39,989 bases of DNA from Myxococcales bacterium (GCA_025355005.1 JANXLV010000289.1:1-39989); one strand, 5' to 3'. Positions 17,579 to 24,997 are shown, counted from the stretch's first letter. Numbers and translations: made by a program. The notes: generated from the letters alone by a model not told the origin.

Positions 17579-18220
17579 GTGGAACCGCCGGAGATCTCGT
17601 CGCCGTTCAAGACCTGGCTCGCGTCGCTCGGGCGCGACGGGTCCGCTGCGCTGGCCGCGGGCGAGGTGTACGGCTCACTGTCACCCGACGAGCGCGACGC
17701 ATGGCTCGACGCGGTCGCGAGCGATCTGGGCCCCGCTGGAGTCGCGCATCGAGGCGTCGCCGCGGCGTACGCACCGCTGCTTGCCCACGAGGAGGACCCG
17801 GTGCGGCGCGAACGCATCCTCGGAGAGATCTCTCGCGCTGGCCTTGGCGGCGAAGTCGGCGTCATGAAGGCGTTCATGGGAGCGGGCCGCTTCTCGTTCG
17901 AGCGCTTGCCGTGCTCCATCATCGTGCTCCTCCGCGGGCTGGCGTTCGATCTGTCCGAGGCGCTCGTCTGCGCCGTGACGGAAGAAGCAGACGGCGAGCG
18001 TATTCGCGCCGCCACCTACCTGGGCCTCGCCTCCGCGGTCGAGGCGGAGCGCGTCGCGCTTGAAATGGGTGCACCATGCACGCTTTCGCCGGTGGACCCG
18101 CGCGAGGCCACGGACAAGATCGCGCACGGCATCTGGAGCGACGCCCGCCGAGGTCGCGAGCCGTTCGCTGATCTCACCGCCGCGGCCCACTTCTTCGCGC
18201 CGGAGCCAGCGACCCCATGA
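17579..18220 (+). CDS. Unknown protein, first of an overlapping pair
   Basis: About 213 aa, starting VEPPEISSPFKTWLASLG. The frame is open for a long way upstream through the opposite strand of the CLC gene, but codon use only becomes coding-like here; GTG at 17579 or 17570 are the possible starts and neither has a strong ribosome site. The protein is Ala/Leu-rich and mostly helical (ARGV-type repeats such as EEDPVRRERILGEISRAGLG), with no signal peptide, and a possible buried helix (PCSIIVLLRGLAFDLSEALV). I do not recognise the family. Its stop overlaps the ATG of the next gene by four bases, so the two are coupled and probably act together. Confidence 0.7.
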   Translation: MEPPEISSPFKTWLASLGRDGSAALAAGEVYGSLSPDERDAWLDAVASDLGPAGVAHRGVAAAYAPLLAHEEDPVRRERILGEISRAGLGGEVGVMKAFMGAGRFSFERLPCSIIVLLRGLAFDLSEALVCAVTEEADGERIRAATYLGLASAVEAERVALEMGAPCTLSPVDPREATDKIAHGIWSDARRGREPFADLTAAAHFFAPEPATP

Positions 18221-18867
18221 GCGACGACCGTCGCTGCAAGACGTGCGCGCGCTTCGTGCGTGTGATGGAGGTCATCGACGCGAACGGCGAGGTGAAGCGC
18301 ACCGGCGATTGCCTGCTCGGCGCGTGGTCACCGCCCATCTTCGAGAGCATGACGTGCTCGCAGTGGGTGCAGAAGGGCGCGTTCACGGCGTCGCTACCGG
18401 CGAAGGCCACACGGCAACGGCGCGCGGGCGGCGGTGGTTCCCGCAGCACCGAAGACCGCGAAGACGATCGCGCGCCTGACTTTTCGGATCTCGAGCTACC
18501 GGAGGATCTTCTCGCCATGGACAAGGACGAATTCAAGAGCATCTTGGCAGCGGTCATCCGCGAGGAGCTGGGCATGCGCCCCGTGGAGCTGGGTGGACGC
18601 TGGCAAGGCGGCGAGCTCGTGCTTACCCCGGGCAAGAAGGACACCGCCGAGAAGCGCGTCCCCATCGACACCTTCTTCCACAAGATCGTCATGATCAGGG
18701 ACCGCCTCCGCGTGCTCGAGCAGAAGGTGAACTCCAGCAAGCTGTCCGACGAGGACAAGGTGCAGATGCAGCAGTACGTCACCGCCTGCTACGGCTCGCT
18801 CACCACGTTCAACGTGCTCTTCGCAGAGCGCGCGGACGGGTTCGCGGGCCAGAGGGGCGAGGACTGA
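18217..18867 (+). CDS. Unknown protein with N-terminal Cys cluster
   Basis: 216 aa. The N-terminus MSDDRRCKTCARFVRV gives C7-x2-C10, followed by GDCLLG and TCSQW, so four Cys within the first 50 residues could bind Zn or an iron-sulfur centre. A Gly/Arg/Asp-rich linker (about 68-90) joins a C-terminal helical domain (DEFKSILAAVIREELGMRPV, then IDTFFHKIVMIRDRLRVLEQ) that looks like a coiled coil or helical bundle. Family not recognised. It overlaps the preceding gene by ATGA and is followed after 5 bp by a lipoprotein gene, so three genes form one unit. Confidence 0.75.
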   Translation: MSDDRRCKTCARFVRVMEVIDANGEVKRTGDCLLGAWSPPIFESMTCSQWVQKGAFTASLPAKATRQRRAGGGGSRSTEDREDDRAPDFSDLELPEDLLAMDKDEFKSILAAVIREELGMRPVELGGRWQGGELVLTPGKKDTAEKRVPIDTFFHKIVMIRDRLRVLEQKVNSSKLSDEDKVQMQQYVTACYGSLTTFNVLFAERADGFAGQRGED

Positions 18868-18872
18868 GATTG

Positions 18873-19400
18873 GTGGCGCGCGCGCTCGCCGCAACGCTGG
18901 CCTTCTGCATGTTCGTCGGGCAGGTAGGCGCGTGCAAGCCGAGCGCCGCAGAGGAGCCGTCGCCTGGCGTGTCCGAAGGCGCGCCCACGCTCGGCAAGAA
19001 CGTGTCGTTCACGTTCGATTCACTGGATGCGCGGCCCGTCAGCTCCGAGGCAGCGCGCGGACGTGTCGCGGTGCTCGCGTTCGTCGCCACCTGGGATCTC
19101 TCTTCGCAGGCGGAGGTGAACTTCCTGGTCGCCATGGCGAAGCACGACGAGACGTCCGTGTATTATGCACTCATTGCCCTCGACGACCCGAAGAACCGGG
19201 AGCTCGTGGAGACGTACGTGAAGACTCTGGCGGTGACGTTCCCGGTGGCCATGGCGGACGCGGAGACGATCGCCGGTCGGGGCCCGATCCCAAGCGTGAA
19301 TGCGCTGCCCACGGTCGTCGTCCTCGATCGTGCGGGCAAGGTGGTCTTCCAGAGGAGTGGTCTCTCGAAGCCCGAAGAGATCCGCCCACACATGCGCTGA
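18873..19400 (+). CDS. Thioredoxin-fold lipoprotein lacking the CxxC
   Basis: 175 aa from GTG at 18873 (TTG at 18870 is also possible). Signal peptide VARALAATLAFCMFVGQ with lipobox VGAC (Cys21), short spacer, then a TlpA/peroxiredoxin-like fold: FTFDSLDARPVS, the strand VAVLAFVATWDLSSQAEVNF, a helix, and NALPTVVVLDRAGKVVFQRS with the cis-Pro. In TlpA-like proteins the strand ends WCxxC; here it is W74-D-L-S-S, so both redox cysteines are replaced and no other free Cys lies near. The fold is probably kept for binding, not for disulfide chemistry. It ends the 17579-19400 unit. Confidence 0.75.
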   Translation: MARALAATLAFCMFVGQVGACKPSAAEEPSPGVSEGAPTLGKNVSFTFDSLDARPVSSEAARGRVAVLAFVATWDLSSQAEVNFLVAMAKHDETSVYYALIALDDPKNRELVETYVKTLAVTFPVAMADAETIAGRGPIPSVNALPTVVVLDRAGKVVFQRSGLSKPEEIRPHMR

Positions 19401-19431
19401 GGCGCACTTCGGGCGGCGTGTCTGCTTCGGT

Positions 19432-20436
19432 CTACTTCGGACCCACCGGCGCCGCGGTGCTGGAGCCCGCGCCCCAGAACACGAGGTTCGCGGGCGCGTT
19501 CGGGATGGAGAGCTTGGTCGTCATCGTCTTCGTGCCGCTGAAGGTCACCTCGAAGAGGTTGCCGGTGTTATCGAAGCCGTAGACGGTGCCTGCCCAGAAT
19601 GCGAGACCGAACACCTTCGAGTAGCCGATGGTGCCCCAGTCGTGGACCATCTTGCCCGTGGCGGGGTCGACCTCGACGAGGCAGTCGCTCTTCGCGCACG
19701 CGGTGCCGCCCTTGACGGTGAGGTACGTGGTGCCGCCCTTGACGGAGACGATGTCACCGCTGGAGATGACGCCGCTCGGGCCCTTGAGCGTGCCGATATT
19801 GGAGATCGCTCCGGTGCCGCGATCGATGCGCACGTAGACGTCGTCCACGTAGCCGACGAGGGTCTCGTCGGTCGCGTCCACGGTGCCTTCCGGCACGAAC
19901 GAGAGCGAGTTCGGATACGTATCCTTCTTGATGAGCGTGCACGTGACGGTTGAAGTGTCGACGCTGTAGAGGCCGTCCTGCGTGGTGACGAACATCACGC
20001 CCTTCTTGTCGACGGCCAGGTCAACGACCTTGGTGCAGCCAGTGAACGTGCCGACGGTGCTGACGGCCTTCGTGTTCGGATCGAGCTTGAAGAGCACGGT
20101 GTCCGAGTGGCCCCAGACGATCGCGGGGAGATCGCCGGGCGCTGCGTCCTGCTGCACGCCGCCTTCGCCGAAGCCGGGACCACCGCCACCGCCGCCGCCG
20201 TCTGCGCCGGGATCCGCCGACCCTGAGTCGTCCTCTGCGGAGAAGCCCGACGTGTTCGACGAGTTCGCACAACCCGAGCCGAGCGACGCCAGGGCAACGA
20301 TGCCTGCGATGCCTGCAATGCCTGCAATGCCTGCAATGCCTGCAATGCCTGCAATGCCTGCGAAGGCTGCGGCACCGGCGACCGGTGTGAGGGACAGGGA
20401 CACGAGCGGCGCACGGGACGCAAAGCGGGCTTTCAC
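19432..20436 (-). CDS. Lipoprotein with propeller-like domain and repeat-built signal peptide
   Basis: 334 aa, GTG start. The N-terminus is a long signal peptide whose hydrophobic core is a tandem (Ala-Gly-Ile) repeat of seven units, followed by VALASLGSGC; the Cys is the likely lipidation site. A disordered acidic/Gly spacer comes next (DSGSADPGADGGGGGGGPGF), then about 230 residues of repeated strand motifs (WGHSDTVLFKLDPNTKAVST, VDLAVDKKGVMFVTTQDGLY, VGYVDDVYVRIDRGTGAISN) in the style of PQQ/NHL/SMP-type beta-propellers. No catalytic motif is seen. Adjacent Cys pairs (CTKV and TVTCT; CAKSDC) suggest disulfides. A perfect dyad lies about 36 bp upstream of the start. Convergent with the thioredoxin-fold gene. 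Confidence 0.82.
   Translation of the reverse strand: MKARFASRAPLVSLSLTPVAGAAAFAGIAGIAGIAGIAGIAGIAGIVALASLGSGCANSSNTSGFSAEDDSGSADPGADGGGGGGGPGFGEGGVQQDAAPGDLPAIVWGHSDTVLFKLDPNTKAVSTVGTFTGCTKVVDLAVDKKGVMFVTTQDGLYSVDTSTVTCTLIKKDTYPNSLSFVPEGTVDATDETLVGYVDDVYVRIDRGTGAISNIGTLKGPSGVISSGDIVSVKGGTTYLTVKGGTACAKSDCLVEVDPATGKMVHDWGTIGYSKVFGLAFWAGTVYGFDNTGNLFEVTFSGTKTMTTKLSIPNAPANLVFWGAGSSTAAPVGPK
20300..20362. repeat. Seven 9-bp tandem units inside a signal peptide
   Basis: Units ATGCCTGCA (five copies), flanked by one ATGCCTGCG on each side, encode Ala-Gly-Ile on the minus strand. They make up almost the whole hydrophobic core of the lipoprotein signal peptide, so copy-number changes would alter its length by three residues per unit. 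Confidence 0.95.
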
Positions 20437-20471
20437 GGTGCGCTTACCCTAGCGTCAGTTCGGCGTTTCGC

Positions 20472-20484
20472 CATGTCGGACATG
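20472..20484. promoter_or_regulatory. Perfect dyad, possible operator
   Basis: CATGTC-G-GACATG is a perfect 6-bp inverted repeat with a one-base centre in the 55-bp gap between the acyl-CoA synthetase stop and the lipoprotein start. It is nested in a wider repeat, ACCCTAG (20446-20452) and CTAGGGT (20492-20498). It could be a dimeric regulator site or the stem of a transcript hairpin. Confidence 0.45.
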
Positions 20485-20491
20485 TGAAATT

Positions 20492-21997
20492 CTAGGGTCG
20501 GGATGAGAGCGCCGCCTTCAATGCGGGCTTCTGGACCTTGCCCATCGTGTTCTTCGGGAGCTCCGGAAGCAGCACGAACTCCTTCGGCACCTTGTAGAAA
20601 GCCAGCTTTTCCTTCGCGAACGCGCGCAGAGCCTCGGGCGTGATCTCGGTCGCACCGCTTCCATGGCCATGTCTCGCGACGATGCATGCGACCACGCGGT
20701 CTCCCCAGATTTCGTCGGACATGCCCACCACCGCGACCTCCAGGACGCCTGGGTGCTCGCGCAGGACCTCTTCGATCTCCAGCGCCGACAGCTTGTAGCC
20801 GCCGCTCTTCAGGATGTCCTGGCTGGTCCTGCCGAGGATCTTGAACGGGCCTTCCTGCCCGTCGCGGCTGACGGTGTCGCCAGTGCGAAACCACGTCACG
20901 CCGTTCGCGTCGGTCACGAACGCAGCGGCGGTCGCCTCTGCGCGCTCGTGGTAGCGCGGGAAGACGCTCGGGCCGCGCACCCAGAGCTCGCCCTCGAGTG
21001 CGTCGTTGCCGTGGTCGTCCTTGATCGCGGTCTCCACGGTCTTCAACGGGTGCCCCACGTACCCCGGTCGTCGCCCGGCATGCGCGAGCGGATTCGTCAG
21101 CCCGACGCCGATCTCCGTCATGCCGAAGCGCTCGAGCGGGAACTGCCCCGAGAGCTCGCGGAAGCGCTCGCCGAGCGTCACGGGCAGCGCGGCGCTTCCA
21201 CTGGTGGCGAGTCGCAGCCCGCGCGCGTGGGCGCCGAGCGCGCGCAGGTCACCACCATCCACGCCGTCCATCGCGACGAAGAGCTTCGCGTACATCGTCG
21301 GGACGCCCATGAAGATCGTGGCGTCCTTCATCGCGGAGAGGAGCTCGCGCACCGTGAAGCGGAGCATGTGTACGCTTGCTCCCGCGAAGAGCGCGTTCAC
21401 GAGCGCGATCGCGAGCCCGTGCATGTGATGGAGCGGCAGCGCATGGAGCAACGTGTCGTCGGGCGTCACGCCCCATGCGTCGCGAAGCAGCGCCGCTTGC
21501 ACGCGGATGTTCTCGCGCGTGAGCACAGCGCCCTTCGGCTTGCTCGTCGTGCCGCTGGTGTAGAGCATGAGGGCCGGAGCGCCTTGCGCCGCATCCGCGA
21601 ACGCGCGTCTCTTCGTCGCGATCTCCTCGATCACCGTGGGCGTCGCGAGCTCGGTTGCGCTCATCGCCTTCAGATCCGCCGTGACGAGCATCCGTGTCAC
21701 GCCTGCGTCCACGAGCGCGTACGCGTGTTCGTCATGCGGATGCTCTGGCAAGAGCACGACGGCCGTTCCGTGCGCCTTCCAGATGCCGAGGAGCGCTGCG
21801 ACGAACGCCGCCCCCGGCGTCGCCAGGATCGCAACGCGCTCGCCCGAGAGCGACTGTGAGCCAGAGAGCAGCGCGTCTGCGATGCCGTTCGCATGTGCGT
21901 CCACGTCGACGATCGCATGCGCCCCGCGTCCGTCGGTGATCCGCGCGCGCCCAGCACCCACGTGCAAGTTCCACGCATCGAGGAGGTCTTCGCTCAT
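20492..21997 (-). CDS. matB: Acyl-CoA synthetase, malonyl-CoA synthetase (MatB/ACSF3)-like
   Basis: 501 aa AMP-forming ligase of the ANL superfamily that would activate a dicarboxylate, probably malonate, to its CoA thioester. Seen: the P-loop LYTSGTTSKPKGAV, the central LPLHHMHGL, FGMTEIGVGLTNPL (the MatB-type GMTEIG plus NPL stretch), WFRTGDTVSRD, GRTSQDILKSGGYKLSALEI and the C-terminal Lys in NTMGKVQK. The frame is open upstream, but MSEDLLDAW at 21997 is the natural start, preceded by an open divergent spacer. The family match is to MatB/ACSF3 rather than acetyl- or fatty acyl-CoA ligases because of the NPL and RRPGYVGHPL motifs. In polyketide-rich myxobacteria this enzyme would feed malonyl-CoA extenders; here it stands alone. 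Confidence 0.85.
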   Translation of the reverse strand: MSEDLLDAWNLHVGAGRARITDGRGAHAIVDVDAHANGIADALLSGSQSLSGERVAILATPGAAFVAALLGIWKAHGTAVVLLPEHPHDEHAYALVDAGVTRMLVTADLKAMSATELATPTVIEEIATKRRAFADAAQGAPALMLYTSGTTSKPKGAVLTRENIRVQAALLRDAWGVTPDDTLLHALPLHHMHGLAIALVNALFAGASVHMLRFTVRELLSAMKDATIFMGVPTMYAKLFVAMDGVDGGDLRALGAHARGLRLATSGSAALPVTLGERFRELSGQFPLERFGMTEIGVGLTNPLAHAGRRPGYVGHPLKTVETAIKDDHGNDALEGELWVRGPSVFPRYHERAEATAAAFVTDANGVTWFRTGDTVSRDGQEGPFKILGRTSQDILKSGGYKLSALEIEEVLREHPGVLEVAVVGMSDEIWGDRVVACIVARHGHGSGATEITPEALRAFAKEKLAFYKVPKEFVLLPELPKNTMGKVQKPALKAALSSRP

Positions 21998-22072
21998 CGT
22001 GCAGCTGGGATTAGCCCAGTTTTCGGCGCGATTGCGCCTGAATGGATCCAGCGCTCCCGCAACCAACATGGC

Positions 22073-22534
22073 ATGGTGAGCCGTCTCGTCCTCGGATTGA
22101 CCCTCGCGGCGGCCGGCACGTCCATCGGTTGCGGAGGCGCGACGCCGCAGTCACCGCAGTCACCGCAGTCACCGCAGTCGCCGGCCGCCACCGACACCTC
22201 GAGCTCGTCTGCGACCATGATGGCCTGGGAGAAGTGCCTGGTCGCCTTCTCGGGTGAGTCGTCGCTTCGCGATCTGCCTCCGTTCCCGTACCGGGATCCG
22301 GGGCCGAACGGCATCACGATCTCGGGCAGCGCGTCGCGGCGAAGCGGACCTCTGAACCACGATCCGCAGATGACGCTCGCCGACGCGCTCCACACCGCGC
22401 AGGTCCCTCCGAACACGCCAGTCGTCGTGTGGCGCTGCGAAAACGGCACGGTCCATCCACTGCGAATGCGTCCCGACGCGCCGCTAGCGATACACGACTG
22501 GGTAGTCGCCCCGGACCCCGCAAGCGTCTACTGA
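22073..22534 (+). CDS. Small lipoprotein with a PQS repeat spacer
   Basis: 153 aa from ATG at 22073. Signal peptide VSRLVLGLTLAAAGTS ends in lipobox SIGC, and the mature protein starts CGGATPQ followed by four Pro-Gln-Ser units made by 9-bp repeats, then a Ser-rich spacer. The remaining about 95 residues are a small globular domain (MMAWEKCLVAFSGESSLRDL, ending PLAIHDWVVAPDPASVY) that I do not recognise. It is divergent from the acyl-CoA synthetase over a 75-bp gap and convergent with the PglZ gene 11 bp away. Confidence 0.75.
   Translation: MVSRLVLGLTLAAAGTSIGCGGATPQSPQSPQSPQSPAATDTSSSSATMMAWEKCLVAFSGESSLRDLPPFPYRDPGPNGITISGSASRRSGPLNHDPQMTLADALHTAQVPPNTPVVVWRCENGTVHPLRMRPDAPLAIHDWVVAPDPASVY
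22145..22180. repeat. Four 9-bp tandem units after a lipobox
   Basis: Three copies of CCGCAGTCA and one CCGCAGTCG encode Pro-Gln-Ser directly behind the lipidated Cys of the small lipoprotein, in a place where a spacer length change should be tolerated. Confidence 0.9.
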
Positions 22535-22545
22535 AACGGAACTTC

Positions 22546-24282
22546 CTAATGCAGTTCGTCGAAGAGGCATGCGAAGGCGGGGACGAGGACCTCTTCGGGT
22601 GAGGCGCCGCCGCTGACGAGGTGACCTTCGGCGTCGAACGTGAAGCCGTGATCTCCGGTGACGAGGAGAAGCGCGCGCGGCGGCAGCTCGGCTGCGGCGC
22701 GGAGGATCGCTGCCGCTGCCTGCTTCGCGACGGTGGGCATGATCTCGAGGACGCCGCGCTCGCCAGCGTGCTGCCACGTGAGCAGGCGAGCGACCACGAG
22801 GTCCAGCTTGCGCAGCTCACGCGAACCGATGCGCATGCGGCGCGCTTCGTCTGCTGCCCGACCGCGCAGTGAGTCGATCTCCGAGAGATCCTCCGCAGGC
22901 GACGTGAGCGCGATCTTTCCACGGGCCAGGGTCTCGAGCTGACGCGCGCTTGTCGTGGGCAACGCGCTCCAGAGGATGCTCTCGTCCACGATGCCGCCGC
23001 GGCCCTCGAGCGACGCGAGCAGCTCGTCATGCACCATCACGCCGATGTCGAAGCGCAGCGCGTCCACGAGGAGGACATGCGCCGAGCGCGCGCCACACGC
23101 CTTCGCGATCGTGTGTGCGTGGTCCCACGCATCGAGCACCATGCGCGGACGACGCCCACGGACGGCCAGCGTCGGGAACGCATCGGTGTATGCACGCGCG
23201 AAACCACGACGAAACTCGTCGCGCGCATCCTTGGCGCGGACGTCGCCGAGGCCCATGCCGAGCTCGCGATCGACAGGCACATACGATTTCACGAACGTCG
23301 CCTCGAGGGTCGCGAGCGACTGCGGCCCACGCGCGGTGCCGAGCGCAGCCACGAGCTTCCCGAGCTCCGCGGAGGACATCGCCGGAGAAGGAGACGCAGC
23401 CGTCGCGGGCGCGTCGGGCTCGCTCGCCACGTCGACGTCGGCGTCGGCCTCCGGTGGAAGGGGAGAGAAGAGCTCTTCGTCGTCCTCGTCGAGCTCGGTG
23501 AAGGACGTCGTGAGGGTGGGGGACGATGCGTCGGAGGTGAAGGTCGAGGTCGAAGTCGAGGTCGAAGTCGAGGTCGAGGTCGAAGTCGAGGTCGACGTCT
23601 GTGTGGATGCCTCGATCATTTCGGCCTCTCCCGCATAGGGCAGCGTCATCGGCTGCTCCTCCGGGAACGGGAGCGTGTGGATCGCGTGGCTCTCTCGTTC
23701 GGTGTCCTCCGCGTCGTCGTCTGCGTCTTCGAGCTCGCCGAAGATCGCGTCGGTGAGCGGGATCGGATCGCCGTACGCGCCCAGATACGCATCCTGTTGG
23801 GCGAGCAACACGAGCAGTGGACGCTCGCCCGCGGCCTTTGCGTAGAAGCGCAGGAACGCAGCGTCGGTCGAGTCGAGGACGCCGGTGGGGCGCGCTGCTG
23901 CGGCGAGGGAGTCGATAGAGAGCACGAGGCCGAGGAAGCCCGCCTTCTTCGCGCGGAAGAGCTGCTCGGAGAGCTTTGCATCTGCGTCCGAGAGCTGGCT
24001 CATCAGCGTCACTGCGAATGGCGCCGGCGGCGGCGCGCCGCGCGCATCGAGGGCGCGTTCGATCTCCTCCTCCAGCAGCGCCGCGAGACCGCCGCGCGTC
24101 CTCGGTGAAGCGACGACGATGCTGAGACCACCGCGCTCCTCGAGCGTCGCGAGCGCCTTCGCGCGCTCCTCGTCGGAGACGAAGCGAACACCACCTTCCG
24201 CGAACGCCTCCGGCAACGCGTGGTCATGCAGCTCGGCTGTCTGGGAAGGCGGAGAAGGTAGAACGGTCGCAAGATCGGACAT
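22546..24282 (-). CDS. Orphan PglZ-domain protein
   Basis: 578 aa from ATG at 24282 (a TTG two codons upstream also fits the frame). The N-terminal third is alpha/beta with no clear family (AKKAGFLGLVLSIDSLAAA and RPLLVLLAQQDAYLGAYGDP). A low-complexity Ser-Thr repeat and acidic stretch (about 228-300) makes a flexible linker. The C-terminal part matches the PglZ fold of the alkaline-phosphatase superfamily: HVLLVDALRFDIG (metal-binding Asp) and ALLLVTGDHGFTFDAEGHLV (Asp-His of GDHG). PglZ proteins are known from BREX/Pgl phage defence and from PorX-type regulators. Here no BrxA/B/C, PglX or other BREX gene, and no response-regulator phospho-acceptor signature, is visible. Function in this context is open. 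Confidence 0.78.
   Translation of the reverse strand: MSDLATVLPSPPSQTAELHDHALPEAFAEGGVRFVSDEERAKALATLEERGGLSIVVASPRTRGGLAALLEEEIERALDARGAPPPAPFAVTLMSQLSDADAKLSEQLFRAKKAGFLGLVLSIDSLAAAARPTGVLDSTDAAFLRFYAKAAGERPLLVLLAQQDAYLGAYGDPIPLTDAIFGELEDADDDAEDTERESHAIHTLPFPEEQPMTLPYAGEAEMIEASTQTSTSTSTSTSTSTSTSTSTFTSDASSPTLTTSFTELDEDDEELFSPLPPEADADVDVASEPDAPATAASPSPAMSSAELGKLVAALGTARGPQSLATLEATFVKSYVPVDRELGMGLGDVRAKDARDEFRRGFARAYTDAFPTLAVRGRRPRMVLDAWDHAHTIAKACGARSAHVLLVDALRFDIGVMVHDELLASLEGRGGIVDESILWSALPTTSARQLETLARGKIALTSPAEDLSEIDSLRGRAADEARRMRIGSRELRKLDLVVARLLTWQHAGERGVLEIMPTVAKQAAAAILRAAAELPPRALLLVTGDHGFTFDAEGHLVSGGASPEEVLVPAFACLFDELH
23542..23595. repeat. Nine hexamer repeats in the PglZ linker
   Basis: Nine GGTCGA/AGTCGA hexamers in an almost regular alternation encode Thr-Ser repeats on the minus strand. 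Alternation of two synonymous codons (ACC/ACT) suggests duplication of 12- and 18-bp blocks. Confidence 0.9.
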
Positions 24283-24513
24283 GGCCAACCTGTGGCTGAC
24301 TTCGAAGCAAATGGCCCAATTTCCGGCGCACCGGTTGACGTCCCGCGCGGATTACCCGATGCTTCTTTCGTCCTCCTCCGGACTGTGGCTCGATTTTACG
24401 AATCCCTTCTGAGCAACGACCAGGGATGCAAGGTCCGCTCATTGTGCACGCCGAGCCATCTCTTCGGAGCTCTGGATAATTCGGAAGCCTTAAGCGCGGG
24501 CATGAGTGTCCCA

Positions 24514-24532
24514 CCTAGCCACTCGGGCTAGG
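24514..24532 (-). terminator. Stem-loop downstream of arfB
   Basis: Perfect 7-bp stem CCTAGCC-ACTCG-GGCTAGG, 40-58 bases past the arfB stop. No U-run follows on the minus strand. The surrounding 24283-24571 spacer (289 bp) between arfB and the PglZ gene is lower in GC than its neighbours and must hold the PglZ promoter; I see no convincing gene in it. Confidence 0.45.
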
Positions 24533-24571
24533 GGTTCTGCGAACGGGCCATGGACGGAGGAGGGCGCTTCT

Positions 24572-24997
24572 TCAGTCGTCCGAGCGCACCTTGCGGGCCT
24601 GCTTCTTCTCGCCCTCCTTGCGCTTCCCGTCGAGCCTGCGGCGTTGCGACCCCTTCGACGGCTTCGTCTTGCGGCGCACCTTCGGCACGAACAGCGCGCG
24701 CAGCAAGAGGTCGGCGAGCTTCTGGCGCGCGTCGTCCAGGTTGCGCGACTGGTCGCGCGTGAGCTGGCTCGCCACATGGAGGAGGCCGGTGCTGTCGAGC
24801 GCGCTGCCCGCGAGGGTACGGAGGCGCTCCTTCTCCTGCGGCGAGAGCAGAGGCGAGCCCATCGCGTCGAACGAGAGCTCGACCTTCGACGAGACCTTGT
24901 TCACGTTCTGCCCGCCGGGCCCGGACGCGCGCACGGCGGCGAACGAGATCGCAGCGGCAGGGATCACCAGGCGAGAATTCACGGTCAGAGGTTCCAC
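24572..24997 (-). CDS. arfB: Alternative ribosome-rescue factor B (peptidyl-tRNA hydrolase)
   Basis: ArfB (141 aa) frees ribosomes stalled on non-stop mRNA by hydrolysing the peptidyl-tRNA. The class-I release-factor GGQ at residues 28-30 sits in ASGPGGQNVNKVSSKVEL, and the C-terminal tail is basic and unstructured (PSKGSQRRRLDGKRKEGEKK), which inserts in the empty mRNA channel. Length matches E. coli ArfB (140 aa); it lacks the long N-terminal domains of true release factors. Start is GTG at 24997, with AAAGGA six bases upstream. Divergent from the anti-sigma gene, 45 bp apart. Confidence 0.92.
   Translation of the reverse strand: MEPLTVNSRLVIPAAAISFAAVRASGPGGQNVNKVSSKVELSFDAMGSPLLSPQEKERLRTLAGSALDSTGLLHVASQLTRDQSRNLDDARQKLADLLLRALFVPKVRRKTKPSKGSQRRRLDGKRKEGEKKQARKVRSDD

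Noticed and set aside
22005..22023. CTGGG-ATTAG-CCCAG followed by four T
   Set aside because: Looks like a small terminator but lies in a divergent promoter gap with no gene ending into it.
22546..24282. BREX defence island
   Set aside because: Only a PglZ-like domain is present; none of the other BREX genes are seen in the window.
24292..24531. 79-codon plus-strand open frame in the arfB-PglZ spacer
   Set aside because: No ribosome site, coding-like codon pattern or family; it also spans the arfB hairpin.
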